Counted from the first letter of the stretch, positions 52,095-61,898 are shown. The stretch: DNA of 64,000 bases from Bacillus_BD oryzisoli_A (GCF_043641075.1 NZ_JBHZRC010000003.1:310001-374000); one strand, 5' to 3'. Notes: generated by a model from the sequence alone, not told the origin. Program-made: numbers and translations.

Positions 52095-53654
52095 ATGTCT
52101 ATCAAAAAGGGGATTAAGCTCAAATTTGCCATTAGTCTGTTGGCGGTGTTTATCGTTTGCAGCACAACCATTGTGAACTGGTATTTATCCGTTCAAGCAT
52201 TAAAAGACACCTTAACAGAAAATTATCTCGAAAATAACTATCGTTATGCAAAAAAAGTATCATTAAGTACGAGTGACTTATTTTTTAATATGCAGCAAAA
52301 TCTGGGAACCTTAGCCAAAATCCTTGGTAGGAAGGAAATGAGTCAGGAGGATTTGGATAGTTGGAAGGAAGCTAGTGCCGGGTATTTTAACTCTATTTTT
52401 ACCACAGATGAGACCGGAGTTGTTCAATTAATGACGCCGCCGGCCGTACCGAATAATAAAGGCGGCGTCAAGCCTGGAGTCCAAATTACATCAGATCTGA
52501 TGAAACAGGCGTTAAAGGATCAGAAGCCCTTTGTGTCAGATCCCTATTTGGCGCAGACCGGTAACTTAGTTGTCCTTATCTCCTATCCTATTTTCGACAC
52601 GTCCGGTACATATAAAGGTGTCGTTGACGGAACCATTTATTTGGAAAGTGACAGCTCGTTAAAGCGTATCTTGAATCAACATGTGTTCCATGATGAATCA
52701 TCTGTTTTTGTTGTTGACCGATCAGGGAAGATTATTTATCACCCTGATTCCAGCCGCATTAATGAATCAGTGGCAGACCATCCACTTGTAAAAAAGGTCA
52801 TCGAGGGTAAAAGCGGCTCCGGCGAAATTATTAATAGCAGAGGCCATGAATATTTTTCCGGATATGCCTATGTAGATCAGACAGGTTGGGGAATCATTGC
52901 ACAAACACCTACATCTGTTATTGAAAAACCACTTCAAGACTTAACGGAACAGATCATTATTCGTTCTCTTCCTCTTCTATTGTTAATCTATTTGCTTGCT
53001 TGGTTATTTACGAATCACCTCTCGAAACCGATAAACCGATTAGCGAGATATTCCGAGGAAGCCACCCAAACGAATAAAACTGGTGAAATTCAGCATTTGG
53101 AGATCAAGTCACAAATATACGAAGTAAAGCAGCTTTACAAGCATATTCAAAAGCATTTTCAGCTTTTAAATACACAAATCCAACAGGACGGCCTTACAGG
53201 CTTAGCCAACCGCAGATCCTTTGATTTAGAAATAAATGATTTAATTTTAAGGAAAACACCTTTTTCAATGATTATGATTGACATTGATAATTTTAAAAAG
53301 GTTAATGACAAGCATGGTCATTTAGTAGGTGATGATGTCTTACGATTTATCGCCTCCATCATGGATGACGTCTCTAGAAAAGAAGACCTATGCTATCGAT
53401 ACGGCGGGGAGGAATTTGCGATTCTTTTGAGGAATAAAGAAGTGGAGGATGCCTATGCACTGGCAGAGCGCCTGCGTCTCAAGCTGTCCTACACACCAAG
53501 CCCTGCCGGTTATCCAATCACGATCTCTCTTGGAATTTCCACCAGCCAAAAGGATGACAAATTCCCAGAGGACATTATCAAAAGAGCAGACAGCGCACTC
53601 TACCAATCCAAACGAGCTGGCAAAAATAAAACAACCATTTATGAATTTAGTTAG
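52095..53654 (+). CDS. Membrane diguanylate cyclase with extracellular Cache sensor
   Basis: The 519-residue protein has two membrane helices (about 8-30 and 280-302) flanking an extracellular dCache-type sensor, a short linker like a HAMP segment, and a C-terminal GGDEF domain. The active site is GGEEF at 437-441 in RYGGEEFAIL, and an inhibitory RxxD site (RKED, 428-431) stands five residues before it. It should make c-di-GMP in response to an external small ligand and be product-inhibited. The ATG at 52095 has AAAGGGG nine bases before it; longer frames lack one. Set between S-layer genes, it may tie surface behaviour to c-di-GMP. Confidence 0.93.
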   Translation: MSIKKGIKLKFAISLLAVFIVCSTTIVNWYLSVQALKDTLTENYLENNYRYAKKVSLSTSDLFFNMQQNLGTLAKILGRKEMSQEDLDSWKEASAGYFNSIFTTDETGVVQLMTPPAVPNNKGGVKPGVQITSDLMKQALKDQKPFVSDPYLAQTGNLVVLISYPIFDTSGTYKGVVDGTIYLESDSSLKRILNQHVFHDESSVFVVDRSGKIIYHPDSSRINESVADHPLVKKVIEGKSGSGEIINSRGHEYFSGYAYVDQTGWGIIAQTPTSVIEKPLQDLTEQIIIRSLPLLLLIYLLAWLFTNHLSKPINRLARYSEEATQTNKTGEIQHLEIKSQIYEVKQLYKHIQKHFQLLNTQIQQDGLTGLANRRSFDLEINDLILRKTPFSMIMIDIDNFKKVNDKHGHLVGDDVLRFIASIMDDVSRKEDLCYRYGGEEFAILLRNKEVEDAYALAERLRLKLSYTPSPAGYPITISLGISTSQKDDKFPEDIIKRADSALYQSKRAGKNKTTIYEFS

Positions 53655-53690
53655 GAAGCAAGGGGACGGTTCTTTTGCTTCCTTTTTTTT
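53654..53690 (+). terminator. Terminator of the diguanylate cyclase gene
   Basis: GGAAGCAA and TTGCTTCC pair and eight T follow. The loop holds GGGGACGGTTC. The stem begins at the stop codon itself. Confidence 0.9.
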
Positions 53691-53730
53691 GTGGATTATA
53701 TTTGATGAAGCTTTACTGAAAACATAGAAA

Positions 53731-53759
53731 GAACTCTGCAGATTTTATCCGCAGAGTTC
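53731..53759 (-). terminator. Terminator of the acetate-transporter-like gene
   Basis: GAACTCTGC and GCAGAGTTC pair, with an interrupted T-rich tail on the minus strand. Confidence 0.8.
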
Positions 53760-53811
53760 CTTTTGTTATACAGAGATATAATCTCACTATAGTTTTGAAA
53801 GTCTCATTTGA

Positions 53812-54456
53812 CTATGCAGCTTTTCTTCCAGCTCTAGTCTGTTTCTTAAAAATACCAAATGGTTTTCCAACAGGTAAAACAACTTGGCCAAAGTGAGTAT
53901 TCAAAACAGCTGCTGCCGAGCCGTAGAATGACAACAGCGCAATAAGCAATTCAGAAAAAGCGGCGAACATATGAGAAAATTCGTAGGCTATCTGGAATGA
54001 GCTTAAGGACAATCCTATAAATAAGCAGTCAATTAAAACGAAAATAAAGAACAATACTTTGTGTGTCTCCATGGCGCCAATCGTCATAAAGACGCTGAAG
54101 ATTAAGTAGCCGATGAATGCAACACCAAGCTGCTTAGAGTCTGCATTTGCCAATAGGGTTTCGCCAAAAGCACCCATTTGAATTAACCAGGTTGCTCCGA
54201 CACCAAACCAAAACAATCCGAATGCACTAAATGCCGTTGTTCCAAATACATTGTTATGCTTCGAATCTAACCAGCCTGCAATTAATTGTGCAAGGCCTCC
54301 CAAAAAGAATGCCCATGGGAGGATTAATGATGTACCTTCCGTTAAGCCTAATTTTTGTGATGATGCAACAAGCGTTACCATCGCTAAGCCAAAAAGCCCA
54401 AGTGCGGATGGATCTGCCACCGTGATTTTTACTGAGGTATGATTTTGATTATTCAT
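53812..54456 (-). CDS. GPR1/FUN34/YaaH (SatP-like) acetate uptake transporter
   Basis: The product has six membrane helices, about 214 residues and the motif ADPSALGLFGLAM with the NPxG-like start typical of acetate uptake proteins. FGTTAFSAFGLFWFG is a second conserved segment. It probably takes up acetate or succinate with protons. Starts at 54483 and 54456 are both possible. I prefer 54456 because the family N-terminus is short and AAGGAGG lies upstream, though at a long 14 bases. It has no evident link with surface layers except that acetate could feed O-acetylation, which is speculation. Confidence 0.87.
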   Translation of the reverse strand: MNNQNHTSVKITVADPSALGLFGLAMVTLVASSQKLGLTEGTSLILPWAFFLGGLAQLIAGWLDSKHNNVFGTTAFSAFGLFWFGVGATWLIQMGAFGETLLANADSKQLGVAFIGYLIFSVFMTIGAMETHKVLFFIFVLIDCLFIGLSLSSFQIAYEFSHMFAAFSELLIALLSFYGSAAAVLNTHFGQVVLPVGKPFGIFKKQTRAGRKAA

Positions 54457-54606
54457 GATGATGCCTAATTCCTCCTTAGTCATGTACCTTTCTAAAGATA
54501 CAAAAATCCATCCTGTTTGTCGATAGAGTTAAATGGATTTTTGCGACTGAATTATGACAAAAACATGACTCTTAATATGTAGGAATATTTTAACCTGATC
54601 AGGAGG

Positions 54607-56817
54607 TTATTTGAGTAATGGACTATTTTTGTTTAGGTAAATAGCTGGAGCTATATCTATATCTGCTGTATTTGAATGCTTATGGTAGACAAAGCCATCT
54701 TTACCTACCGTTCTAGTCATGCTTATGCTGTAATAATAAGGCGTTCTTAACCAATACTCCTCTTTGTCACCAGATGTACGGTTTGTTTTAACTGTTGATA
54801 TTTTATGATTGTATACATACTTTTTTAATTGCTCTACATCAAGTAAAAAAACCTTGTCGTAGGAATAATTAAAATACGCTCGATTATAATTTTGGTCAAC
54901 ATAAGGTACGATGCTTGTCCAATTAAATGGTCTGTCTCCGCCCATTTTTTGTTCCAAAAGATGATATGGCAGTATATTTTTTAGCTTTGTTTCATTAATC
55001 ATTTCTTTTTCATTCTCGGAAAAACTGCTTAGGAAATCCTTGTTTAACCATCTTCTCAAGTCCGAGTTCTCCCAATAGTTTGATCCATAGTTGCTTTCAT
55101 TTTGCGCAAGTGATTCATCGGATTTATCAAAAGCTTCCACATGAATCGTATCCTTTAACCACAAAAGGACCCCTTTTTCATCATTAATATCTATGACGGT
55201 CCATTCTAATGGTTTATTTTTGAACTGACCCATTGTGATCGTGTCACCAATTGATAGGGTATTATCAGATTTTGTGAATGATAGATTCAGCAATAGTGTA
55301 AGGATTAGTAAACCTGCGACACATCCGTAAACGTATTTATTACGAAGCTTTTTTAAAACTATTCGATCTAACAACCATAGCAGTCCTATTAAAATCATAA
55401 GATCAAAACAAATAGTAAAAAGAAACATGTGTTTCTGCAAATCCGCTTCCCCATTACCTACGATTGGAATAATAAATTGTCCAGCGGCTGTACATAACAA
55501 CAGTAGATTGGCTGCTAGTTTAATAAGGAGTTGATAATCTTTATTTTTACTTCTAATAAATAGGAATAATTTATAACTTAGAACCGTTAAATAAACAAAG
55601 GAATATATCATAATAATATAAAAGGCAAATCCAACGGTTTTCTTTCGTAGGTTCTCCCATAGAGAAAACCTTTCCGTAAATAATAAGCTTTCCTCGGAGT
55701 CCTTCTTCTCGTAATTACTTAGATAGGAAGGTTTTAAAAAGACGCTATTGTCTGCAGACACCTCTAGCTTTTCAATGAATCGATTGGGATGTGTGACATA
55801 GAACTTAAGCACATCAACATAGGATGCCTTTTCATATACCTCTTTTGTTAATTCATCGCTGTAAACATCCACAAATCCAGTAGATCCATTTGTATCGTCC
55901 AGTATGCTATATTTTTCATTAATCCCCATATCCTTCAAATCTTGTTCAGGAGATGGTGAATCCTTTAGAACTCCATAAAAGATCGTGTTATAGTTATTTA
56001 ATTTTTTCATCCATGTTGGAGCTTGTATGTACGATATGACAGAGAAAAGAAGGATGGTTGCCGCTCCACCTATAATTATGAGTCTTGATAGCTTCTCTTT
56101 ACGAATAAAAAGAAACAAAAGACTAAATAAAGCAAGCAGTACCCCAACAGGTGTATTTGCCACCTTTGCACCCGTAAAAATAATACATGAAATGAAAAAT
56201 AATAATAATGGGAGCTTCTTTTCCTCCCCATCATGGATCATCCATGAAACAAAGCCAACAATTAAGAAAAAGGAAACTAAAATAGCTGCCTCACCATAAA
56301 AGGAGTTAAAATAAACAAGATAGCCGATATCGCAAAACATAACTATAGTGAGCAATAGTTGAACAATCTTAAGCTGTGGTTTTTGAAAATTAGATTTTAG
56401 ATTAAAAAGAAAAAGACCTAAGGAATAAAAGATTATATAGGTTAATCCGAGGATTCGAATATCAAAGACAGCGGTATCTTTATGAAAAACTAATTTGGCA
56501 AAGTAATTCCCCAGCATAGCAATTTTAATAAAAAAACTTTGTGTCGTTGAATAATCCGATTGGTTTTCAAGCTTAAGCGCAATGATGTTTTTTATGGACG
56601 TTAAAAAAGCTTGTTGATTATTTACGGTGGACAAATGAAAATCCTCTAATGCGTAATAAAACCGCGGAACGTTATCCATTATAAAGCCAAATGGCTGTAT
56701 AACCCTCGAATAATCACCATTATCTGCAATCCCAATAAACGGCTTTGCCAAAAGTAATAAGGTTAAAAATATTAAGAAAACTAAGTACAGACTTAAATTA
56801 TTGATTCTTTTTTTCAT
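54607..56817 (-). CDS. Multi-spanning membrane protein (WsfD-like?) with DUF6273-like extracellular domain
   Basis: The 736-residue protein has about twelve membrane segments in its first 520 residues and an early loop with GIADNGDYSRVI, whose aspartates resemble the catalytic loop of membrane GT-C glycosyltransferases. A similar annotation known to me is WsfD of S-layer glycan clusters; this match is tentative. The last 200 residues form a soluble domain with MGQFKNKPLEWTVID and YWENSDLRRWLN, the pattern of DUF6273. The combination suggests glycan transfer outside the membrane with a sugar- or substrate-binding tail. Surface glycoprotein glycosylation is a reasonable guess, not proven. Confidence 0.7.
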   Translation of the reverse strand: MKKRINNLSLYLVFLIFLTLLLLAKPFIGIADNGDYSRVIQPFGFIMDNVPRFYYALEDFHLSTVNNQQAFLTSIKNIIALKLENQSDYSTTQSFFIKIAMLGNYFAKLVFHKDTAVFDIRILGLTYIIFYSLGLFLFNLKSNFQKPQLKIVQLLLTIVMFCDIGYLVYFNSFYGEAAILVSFFLIVGFVSWMIHDGEEKKLPLLLFFISCIIFTGAKVANTPVGVLLALFSLLFLFIRKEKLSRLIIIGGAATILLFSVISYIQAPTWMKKLNNYNTIFYGVLKDSPSPEQDLKDMGINEKYSILDDTNGSTGFVDVYSDELTKEVYEKASYVDVLKFYVTHPNRFIEKLEVSADNSVFLKPSYLSNYEKKDSEESLLFTERFSLWENLRKKTVGFAFYIIMIYSFVYLTVLSYKLFLFIRSKNKDYQLLIKLAANLLLLCTAAGQFIIPIVGNGEADLQKHMFLFTICFDLMILIGLLWLLDRIVLKKLRNKYVYGCVAGLLILTLLLNLSFTKSDNTLSIGDTITMGQFKNKPLEWTVIDINDEKGVLLWLKDTIHVEAFDKSDESLAQNESNYGSNYWENSDLRRWLNKDFLSSFSENEKEMINETKLKNILPYHLLEQKMGGDRPFNWTSIVPYVDQNYNRAYFNYSYDKVFLLDVEQLKKYVYNHKISTVKTNRTSGDKEEYWLRTPYYYSISMTRTVGKDGFVYHKHSNTADIDIAPAIYLNKNSPLLK

Positions 56818-56908
56818 TTTTCTCTCCCTGAGACAAGGTGACAGTCTTGCCCCTAATTTTTATCATACATGTTATTATTTATCAATGCTCGTAACTAACT
56901 CTATACAT

Positions 56909-56939
56909 AAAAACACTGGAGATCTACTCCAGTGTTTTT
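56909..56939 (-). terminator. Terminator of the SLH NlpC/P60 gene
   Basis: AAAAACACTGGAG and CTCCAGTGTTTTT are perfect complements with a 5-base loop. Confidence 0.93.
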
Positions 56940-56962
56940 AATAGAAGGATTTTAACTGCACA

Positions 56963-57961
56963 TTATTGTGTAACATTCATAGCGTTATAGATGGCTGCTG
57001 AGAAAGCGGCGCGTGTTGCTAATGCGTTTGCATTGTAGCTCTCTCCTGTGAACATTGTGGTTGTGTCAATATTGCTCATCGTTACAATTGCGTCATGTGC
57101 CCAAAAGTCAGGGCTAACATCAACAAAGGATCTTCCTGCCGCTGTGAAATTACTTGTTTGAAGGCTAAATGCACGTTCAACAATCACAGCCATTTCCGCT
57201 CTTGTCATATAAGCATCCGGACGGAAGGTACCATCAGGAAACCCTTTTAGGATGTTTAATTCCTTGGCTGCTGCAATATATTTAGCGTAATAGCTAGTTG
57301 TTGGAACATCCACGAAGGAATTTAGGCTCGCAGGCTCTTTATTAAAAACTCTTGTCACAATTGTTGCAGCCTGTGCACGAGTAATATTCGTTTCCGGTCG
57401 GAAGGTTCCATCTCCAAAACCATTAATAATTCCCTTTGAACTTAATGTTGAAATCGCAGTTGATGCAGGATTACTTGCAGCTACATCGTAATATTCGCCG
57501 GGTTGATACTGGATCACACGTGTTGCACCGTAATATTTTGGTCCCCAGTACGAGCTGCTTAATGAATCAATTTTGATACCCTTGCTGCTTGTCGCACTGA
57601 TAAATTCGTTGTTTCCAATATACACTCCTGAATGAGTGATGCCCGCTTTATTATAAGTCTTCTCAAAAAATACTAAATCACCAGGTTGTAGGTCTGCTTT
57701 GGAAACCTTTGTTCCTGCGTTATATTGATCAGCAGATATTCTTGGTAAACCAATTCCGACCTTTTCAAAAACAAAACGAATGAACCCTGAGCAATCAAAG
57801 CCGCTTGGCGTAGTACCGCCATATTTATAAGGTACTCCTATGTATGATTTAGCGATGTTAATTACTTCTGCTTGCTTATTACTTGCGGCTGATACCGACT
57901 GAAAGGGAAGAATTCCTATTAATAGAACAATAATCAAGATGCGTGTAAGACGCTGCCCCAT
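56963..57961 (-). CDS. SLH-anchored NlpC/P60 endopeptidase (third triad residue His to Ser)
   Basis: The 332-residue secreted protein has a signal peptide (1-25), an NlpC/P60 domain (about 30-150) and three SLH motifs (about 160-330). Cys57 (SGFDCSGF) and His110 (ITHSGVYIG) are present. The third triad position is Ser122 (FISATSS), where the choline-repeat relative at 13619-14371 has His122. Activity may be lowered or only need the dyad. Domains are otherwise very alike, including KIDSLSSSYW. It completes a set in which three hydrolase types occur with each anchor. Confidence 0.92.
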   Translation of the reverse strand: MGQRLTRILIIVLLIGILPFQSVSAASNKQAEVINIAKSYIGVPYKYGGTTPSGFDCSGFIRFVFEKVGIGLPRISADQYNAGTKVSKADLQPGDLVFFEKTYNKAGITHSGVYIGNNEFISATSSKGIKIDSLSSSYWGPKYYGATRVIQYQPGEYYDVAASNPASTAISTLSSKGIINGFGDGTFRPETNITRAQAATIVTRVFNKEPASLNSFVDVPTTSYYAKYIAAAKELNILKGFPDGTFRPDAYMTRAEMAVIVERAFSLQTSNFTAAGRSFVDVSPDFWAHDAIVTMSNIDTTTMFTGESYNANALATRAAFSAAIYNAMNVTQ

Positions 57962-58256
57962 GCTGTCACCTCTTTAGATTTCTTGTAAAATTTTCTCTCA
58001 AATTATCAAATTATGTTTCAACTGTTTCAATAACTTTATTCTATCAGATTCAAAGAGATTTTTATTTTACTATTTCGTTACAACTCTCTATGAATATTTA
58101 CAAAATTATAAATTCGGTTAATTTGATGATTGAAAAAGGCTTTAGGAAAGCGTTTTCTAATTTCTATCGTAGTTGCCGAATTAGGTGTGGTACATTCTTC
58201 CAGTAGCTCAGCACCATTCAAAACGGTAAATATGGGTTGTTTATAGTTACTAGAAT

Positions 58257-58895
58257 GTGAGAAACATGATGGTATATGATGAAAAAAGCATTTATTTGAA
58301 TTACGTTTTTAGTAGGAAAGCCTTCTATGATGAAGAATTATTAGTAGAAGGAAAGGCTTTGAAGAACTGGAGGAGCGCGATGTTAACATTTTACAATCCA
58401 CAGGAAGTGACGATAAAGCAAATCAATCGCATTTGTCATGAAGCAGATGGTAAGCTGAGGTTATTTTTCCAAATTGCTCCAACGATTCAGACGCTTCTTG
58501 GGGAATCAGAGGAAATGGAAGTGCTTGGACGGGTTTATGATAATGGTTTGCTTATTTTTGATTCCTCCCAACTAATTAATCAACGTCCGAGTCAGGTAGA
58601 ATTATTTGATCCATACGTCTCTCCTTTAGAGCAAAGACAGAAAATCCTTCATAATAAATTCAATGATTCTGCAATTATCCACAATAGATCCCTAATTTAT
58701 TTTATTGAATCCATCGATTACCTCGATTTTTTCAAGGAAATTTCCAAGCTTCAACTTCTAGAAAAATATAGAGCTTTTATGTATTTTCAAAGTGCTGAAG
58801 TGCAAATAATAGAGCAGTTGGAGTTAGTTAAATCAGCTGTAAAAGAGCTGAAGGAAGGTGGGACAGTCACGGATTTAATTCAAATTGAGAAATAA
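58257..58895 (+). CDS. Hypothetical protein (212 aa)
   Basis: A 212-codon frame on the plus strand ends shortly before a clear terminator and has ordinary amino-acid composition, so it is probably a gene. The start is uncertain. GTG 58257 and the ATGs at 58266 and 58269 all lack a strong ribosome binding site. The product is soluble, mixed alpha/beta, with a helical C-terminus (VKSAVKELKEGGTVTDLIQ). I do not recognise the family with confidence. It is unlike the surrounding SLH proteins in having no signal peptide. Confidence 0.65.
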   Translation: MRNMMVYDEKSIYLNYVFSRKAFYDEELLVEGKALKNWRSAMLTFYNPQEVTIKQINRICHEADGKLRLFFQIAPTIQTLLGESEEMEVLGRVYDNGLLIFDSSQLINQRPSQVELFDPYVSPLEQRQKILHNKFNDSAIIHNRSLIYFIESIDYLDFFKEISKLQLLEKYRAFMYFQSAEVQIIEQLELVKSAVKELKEGGTVTDLIQIEK

Positions 58896-58938
58896 CATTT
58901 GAATCATATTACTGGTTCATTATTTAAAATAATATAAG

Positions 58939-58966
58939 AAAAGCCCTATAGTACCGCAGGGCTTTT
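58939..58966. terminator. Bidirectional terminator between hypothetical and SLH genes
   Basis: AAAAGCCCT and AGGGCTTTT form a perfect stem with T-rich flanks, between convergent stop codons. Confidence 0.88.
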
Positions 58967-59037
58967 CCTACTTATTCTATTGTAAAGAGACATTGGAACG
59001 TGTCATTACATATTCCAACAATATGTCAAACAATCTC

Positions 59038-61680
59038 TTATTTTAATACTATATCAAATGTATAGACCGTCTCATTTGCTGGTACAGCTTTATCTTTTAA
59101 AGATGCAGTGATTGACAATTTATTATCTTCAAGACCATCTAATTTAGCAAGTGCATTTAAGAAGGAATCATTTCCTTGAATTTCATCAAAAATAACTTGG
59201 AATTTGATAGCATCTATGATAACCTTCCTAGATTCTGCATCAACCTTATTCAATTCAGTAAAAATAGTCCTAAAATTAATCGCATTTATAATCTGAATTC
59301 GAGTATCTGGGTTAATATCCCTAGCGGCTTCAAAAAGTTCATTAAATTGTATAGAATCAATAACTTCACTTTTAGAGGTTGTACTAGTTTTATCAATCAC
59401 TTCAAAAACGTCACTAAAATCAATTGCTGTATAAAGTTCTTCAACAAATGTTGAAGATTCAACGCTTTTATTTTTAATTGCGTTAGAAATGTCCGAAATA
59501 GTCTGATCATCAAGACTCTTGATACCACCAGTAACAAAATCATTCAGTGTTTCGGAAGTAATTATCCCATTATTCAAAAGAACCCACCCAACCTGTGGAG
59601 TAAGGATTCCCTGAAGATCTGTCTCGTTTGTGTTTACGTCATTTATTAACACCTTGAGAATATTTCCAAAATCGATCGCATTTAGCACTTGTTGTTTCTC
59701 TTCCGAACCAATTTGGGATTTATATACATTTAAAATAGATTCAAAATTAATTGCACTATATAAAGTTGGTTTCAAAGAACTATATTTAGACAGTTCTTCC
59801 GAAATTACTGGTAAATTCACAGCGTCAAAAAGAACAAAATGATCCATTAATGAGATTGAATTATAAAAGTCTGTAAAGTTAATTTTTGAGAAATCAATAT
59901 CATCGACACTTAATTGTGAAAAATTAAGGTTAAGAATAGTATTTGGTACCTCTTCTTCCAGTGTGAATGTACCTAAACTTCCAATGTTCCCTACTTTAAG
60001 GGTTAGGTTGCTATCTTCAGAAACAGCTACTTGTGTATTGCTAGAGATTGGCCAATTGAAAGTGAAAGTTTTATTACTATCATTATATTCTGCAGAAGTA
60101 ATACTTGATATCGTAGGTTTTACATTATCTTCATTCTCGTTGTCATTTCCACCTGGGGGTGTTGTTCCGCCACCCGGAGGCGTTGTTGTTCCGCCACCTG
60201 GTGTTTCAGGCTCTGTTGATGGTTTATCTGTAACATTTTCAATCTTATCCTTTACTTGATCATAATTACTAATGATATCTTCAACTTTTGCCCCTTCTGG
60301 AATAACTAGATTCGTAATGGAACCAGTAATATTTAACTTTACTGGAGCATCACCAGTTACAACAAGATTCGTAATGGTTGCAGCACCTGTAAGATTTAAT
60401 GTTTTATTACTCTCCAAGACTAGTGATTCAACCTTGGCATTAAGCTCTAAGCTGCTAACGTTCTCTGAAACTGTTAGTTTCTGAATCGTAACAGAAGAAT
60501 CAGCAGAAATTGTTGCGTTGCTTGTAACAACCATCTCACTAATAGAAGTGTTACCCTGTGGTTCAACACGTACATCTGGTTTATTTACTTCTACCTGCTT
60601 TAATTTGCCATTCTTAAATACAACTGTATTTGTGTCACCGCCATTAACAATCGTTTTACCGTTTACTTCTATATTATCTGAATAAAAATCGTGCTGTAGT
60701 TCTGTACCAATTTCAAGGTCACCTGAAATTTCAAGATTATTGATTGAGATATAGTCAGCGCTAATTTTAAAATTGCCATCAATAACAGCATTTCCGCCAT
60801 CCAAAACTAAGTTCCCGCTAAATTCTTCCTCACCTGTTTTGCTAGCTTCACCGCTAGATATAATTTCCAAATAAGTGATTTTGTTGATTGTTTTATTATT
60901 AGCTTCAAAAGTAATAATGGCATTCTCCAAAATCTCTTTATTATCTTCGTTAAAAATACCCTTTAATTCATTTGAAAATGAATATTCTACTCCATTTATT
61001 GTTACAGCTGTATCTGTCACATTTTTGATTACTTGTGATAGGTTTTCAGATCTGTAGACTAGTGTTGCTGCTTCTCCACGAGTTAACAATCCTTCTGGAA
61101 CAAAAGTGGTAGGCGTTCTTCCATTAGCAACTTCATTTTCAACTAATACTTCTACATAATTCGCGTACCATGCGTTCTTATCAACATCTGTAAAGGTGTT
61201 TTTAACATTTTGATTTTTATCTACTAAATCATATGCTTCCACAATGATTTTAGCCATTTCAGCACGTGTAATGGTAGAGTCTGGCTTAAAGCTTCGGTCA
61301 CCATATCCACCCACAATATTAGCCCCCGCAAGAGCTGCTACATAGGGGTAATACCATGAACCCTCGGCAACATCTGTAAAATTAGGATTTATAACATTTT
61401 TTGTATCTAAGCCAATCGCTGCTGTAATCATTTTAGCAGCTTCTGCACGTGTTACATTTTTAAATGGCAAAAACGTTCCATCCGCATAGCCGTTAAGTAC
61501 ATTTTGTGCCGCTAATGCTTTAACCGGTTCGGTAAAGAACCAGCCATCTGCTACATCCGAAAAACTTACACCTGCAGCTTCTACATTTGCAGGAATAACT
61601 GAATTACCTGCAACAACTGCTGCAGATGCTACTACCGTTGTAGCTAAAAACTTTTTGTACGATCCTTGTTGATGATTCAT
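59038..61680 (-). CDS. SLH protein with beta-solenoid stalk and helical-repeat C-terminus
   Basis: The 880-residue product has a signal peptide (1-35), three SLH motifs (about 36-215), a beta-rich repetitive region (about 225-480) with units such as NGKTIVNGGDTNTVVFKNG that look like a solenoid, a Pro/Gly linker (TTPPGGGTTPPGG), and a C-terminal beta domain. Into that domain is set a helical array of about 250 residues with repeated (A/S)I(N/D/Q)F motifs. GAGGAGG precedes the ATG. No enzyme is recognised. It is closely related to the next gene in the first 480 residues but differs after the linker, which suggests duplication with exchange of the distal part. Confidence 0.88.
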   Translation of the reverse strand: MNHQQGSYKKFLATTVVASAAVVAGNSVIPANVEAAGVSFSDVADGWFFTEPVKALAAQNVLNGYADGTFLPFKNVTRAEAAKMITAAIGLDTKNVINPNFTDVAEGSWYYPYVAALAGANIVGGYGDRSFKPDSTITRAEMAKIIVEAYDLVDKNQNVKNTFTDVDKNAWYANYVEVLVENEVANGRTPTTFVPEGLLTRGEAATLVYRSENLSQVIKNVTDTAVTINGVEYSFSNELKGIFNEDNKEILENAIITFEANNKTINKITYLEIISSGEASKTGEEEFSGNLVLDGGNAVIDGNFKISADYISINNLEISGDLEIGTELQHDFYSDNIEVNGKTIVNGGDTNTVVFKNGKLKQVEVNKPDVRVEPQGNTSISEMVVTSNATISADSSVTIQKLTVSENVSSLELNAKVESLVLESNKTLNLTGAATITNLVVTGDAPVKLNITGSITNLVIPEGAKVEDIISNYDQVKDKIENVTDKPSTEPETPGGGTTTPPGGGTTPPGGNDNENEDNVKPTISSITSAEYNDSNKTFTFNWPISSNTQVAVSEDSNLTLKVGNIGSLGTFTLEEEVPNTILNLNFSQLSVDDIDFSKINFTDFYNSISLMDHFVLFDAVNLPVISEELSKYSSLKPTLYSAINFESILNVYKSQIGSEEKQQVLNAIDFGNILKVLINDVNTNETDLQGILTPQVGWVLLNNGIITSETLNDFVTGGIKSLDDQTISDISNAIKNKSVESSTFVEELYTAIDFSDVFEVIDKTSTTSKSEVIDSIQFNELFEAARDINPDTRIQIINAINFRTIFTELNKVDAESRKVIIDAIKFQVIFDEIQGNDSFLNALAKLDGLEDNKLSITASLKDKAVPANETVYTFDIVLK

Positions 61681-61898
61681 TAATTAATCCTCCTCATTTA
61701 TTTCATTGCAAATCAATTATGCTTTAAAAACGTTTTAATATCCTAATATTTGTTAAAAATAACATTAATATCTTAATAGATTATATCAAAAAACCGTTTA
61801 GTGCATATAGTTTCTATATTTTGAATTAGCTTAATTTTTCCGCTATATCAGTTTCTTATTACATGGCCTTATTAAAGCACAATTATAAACAGTGACAA

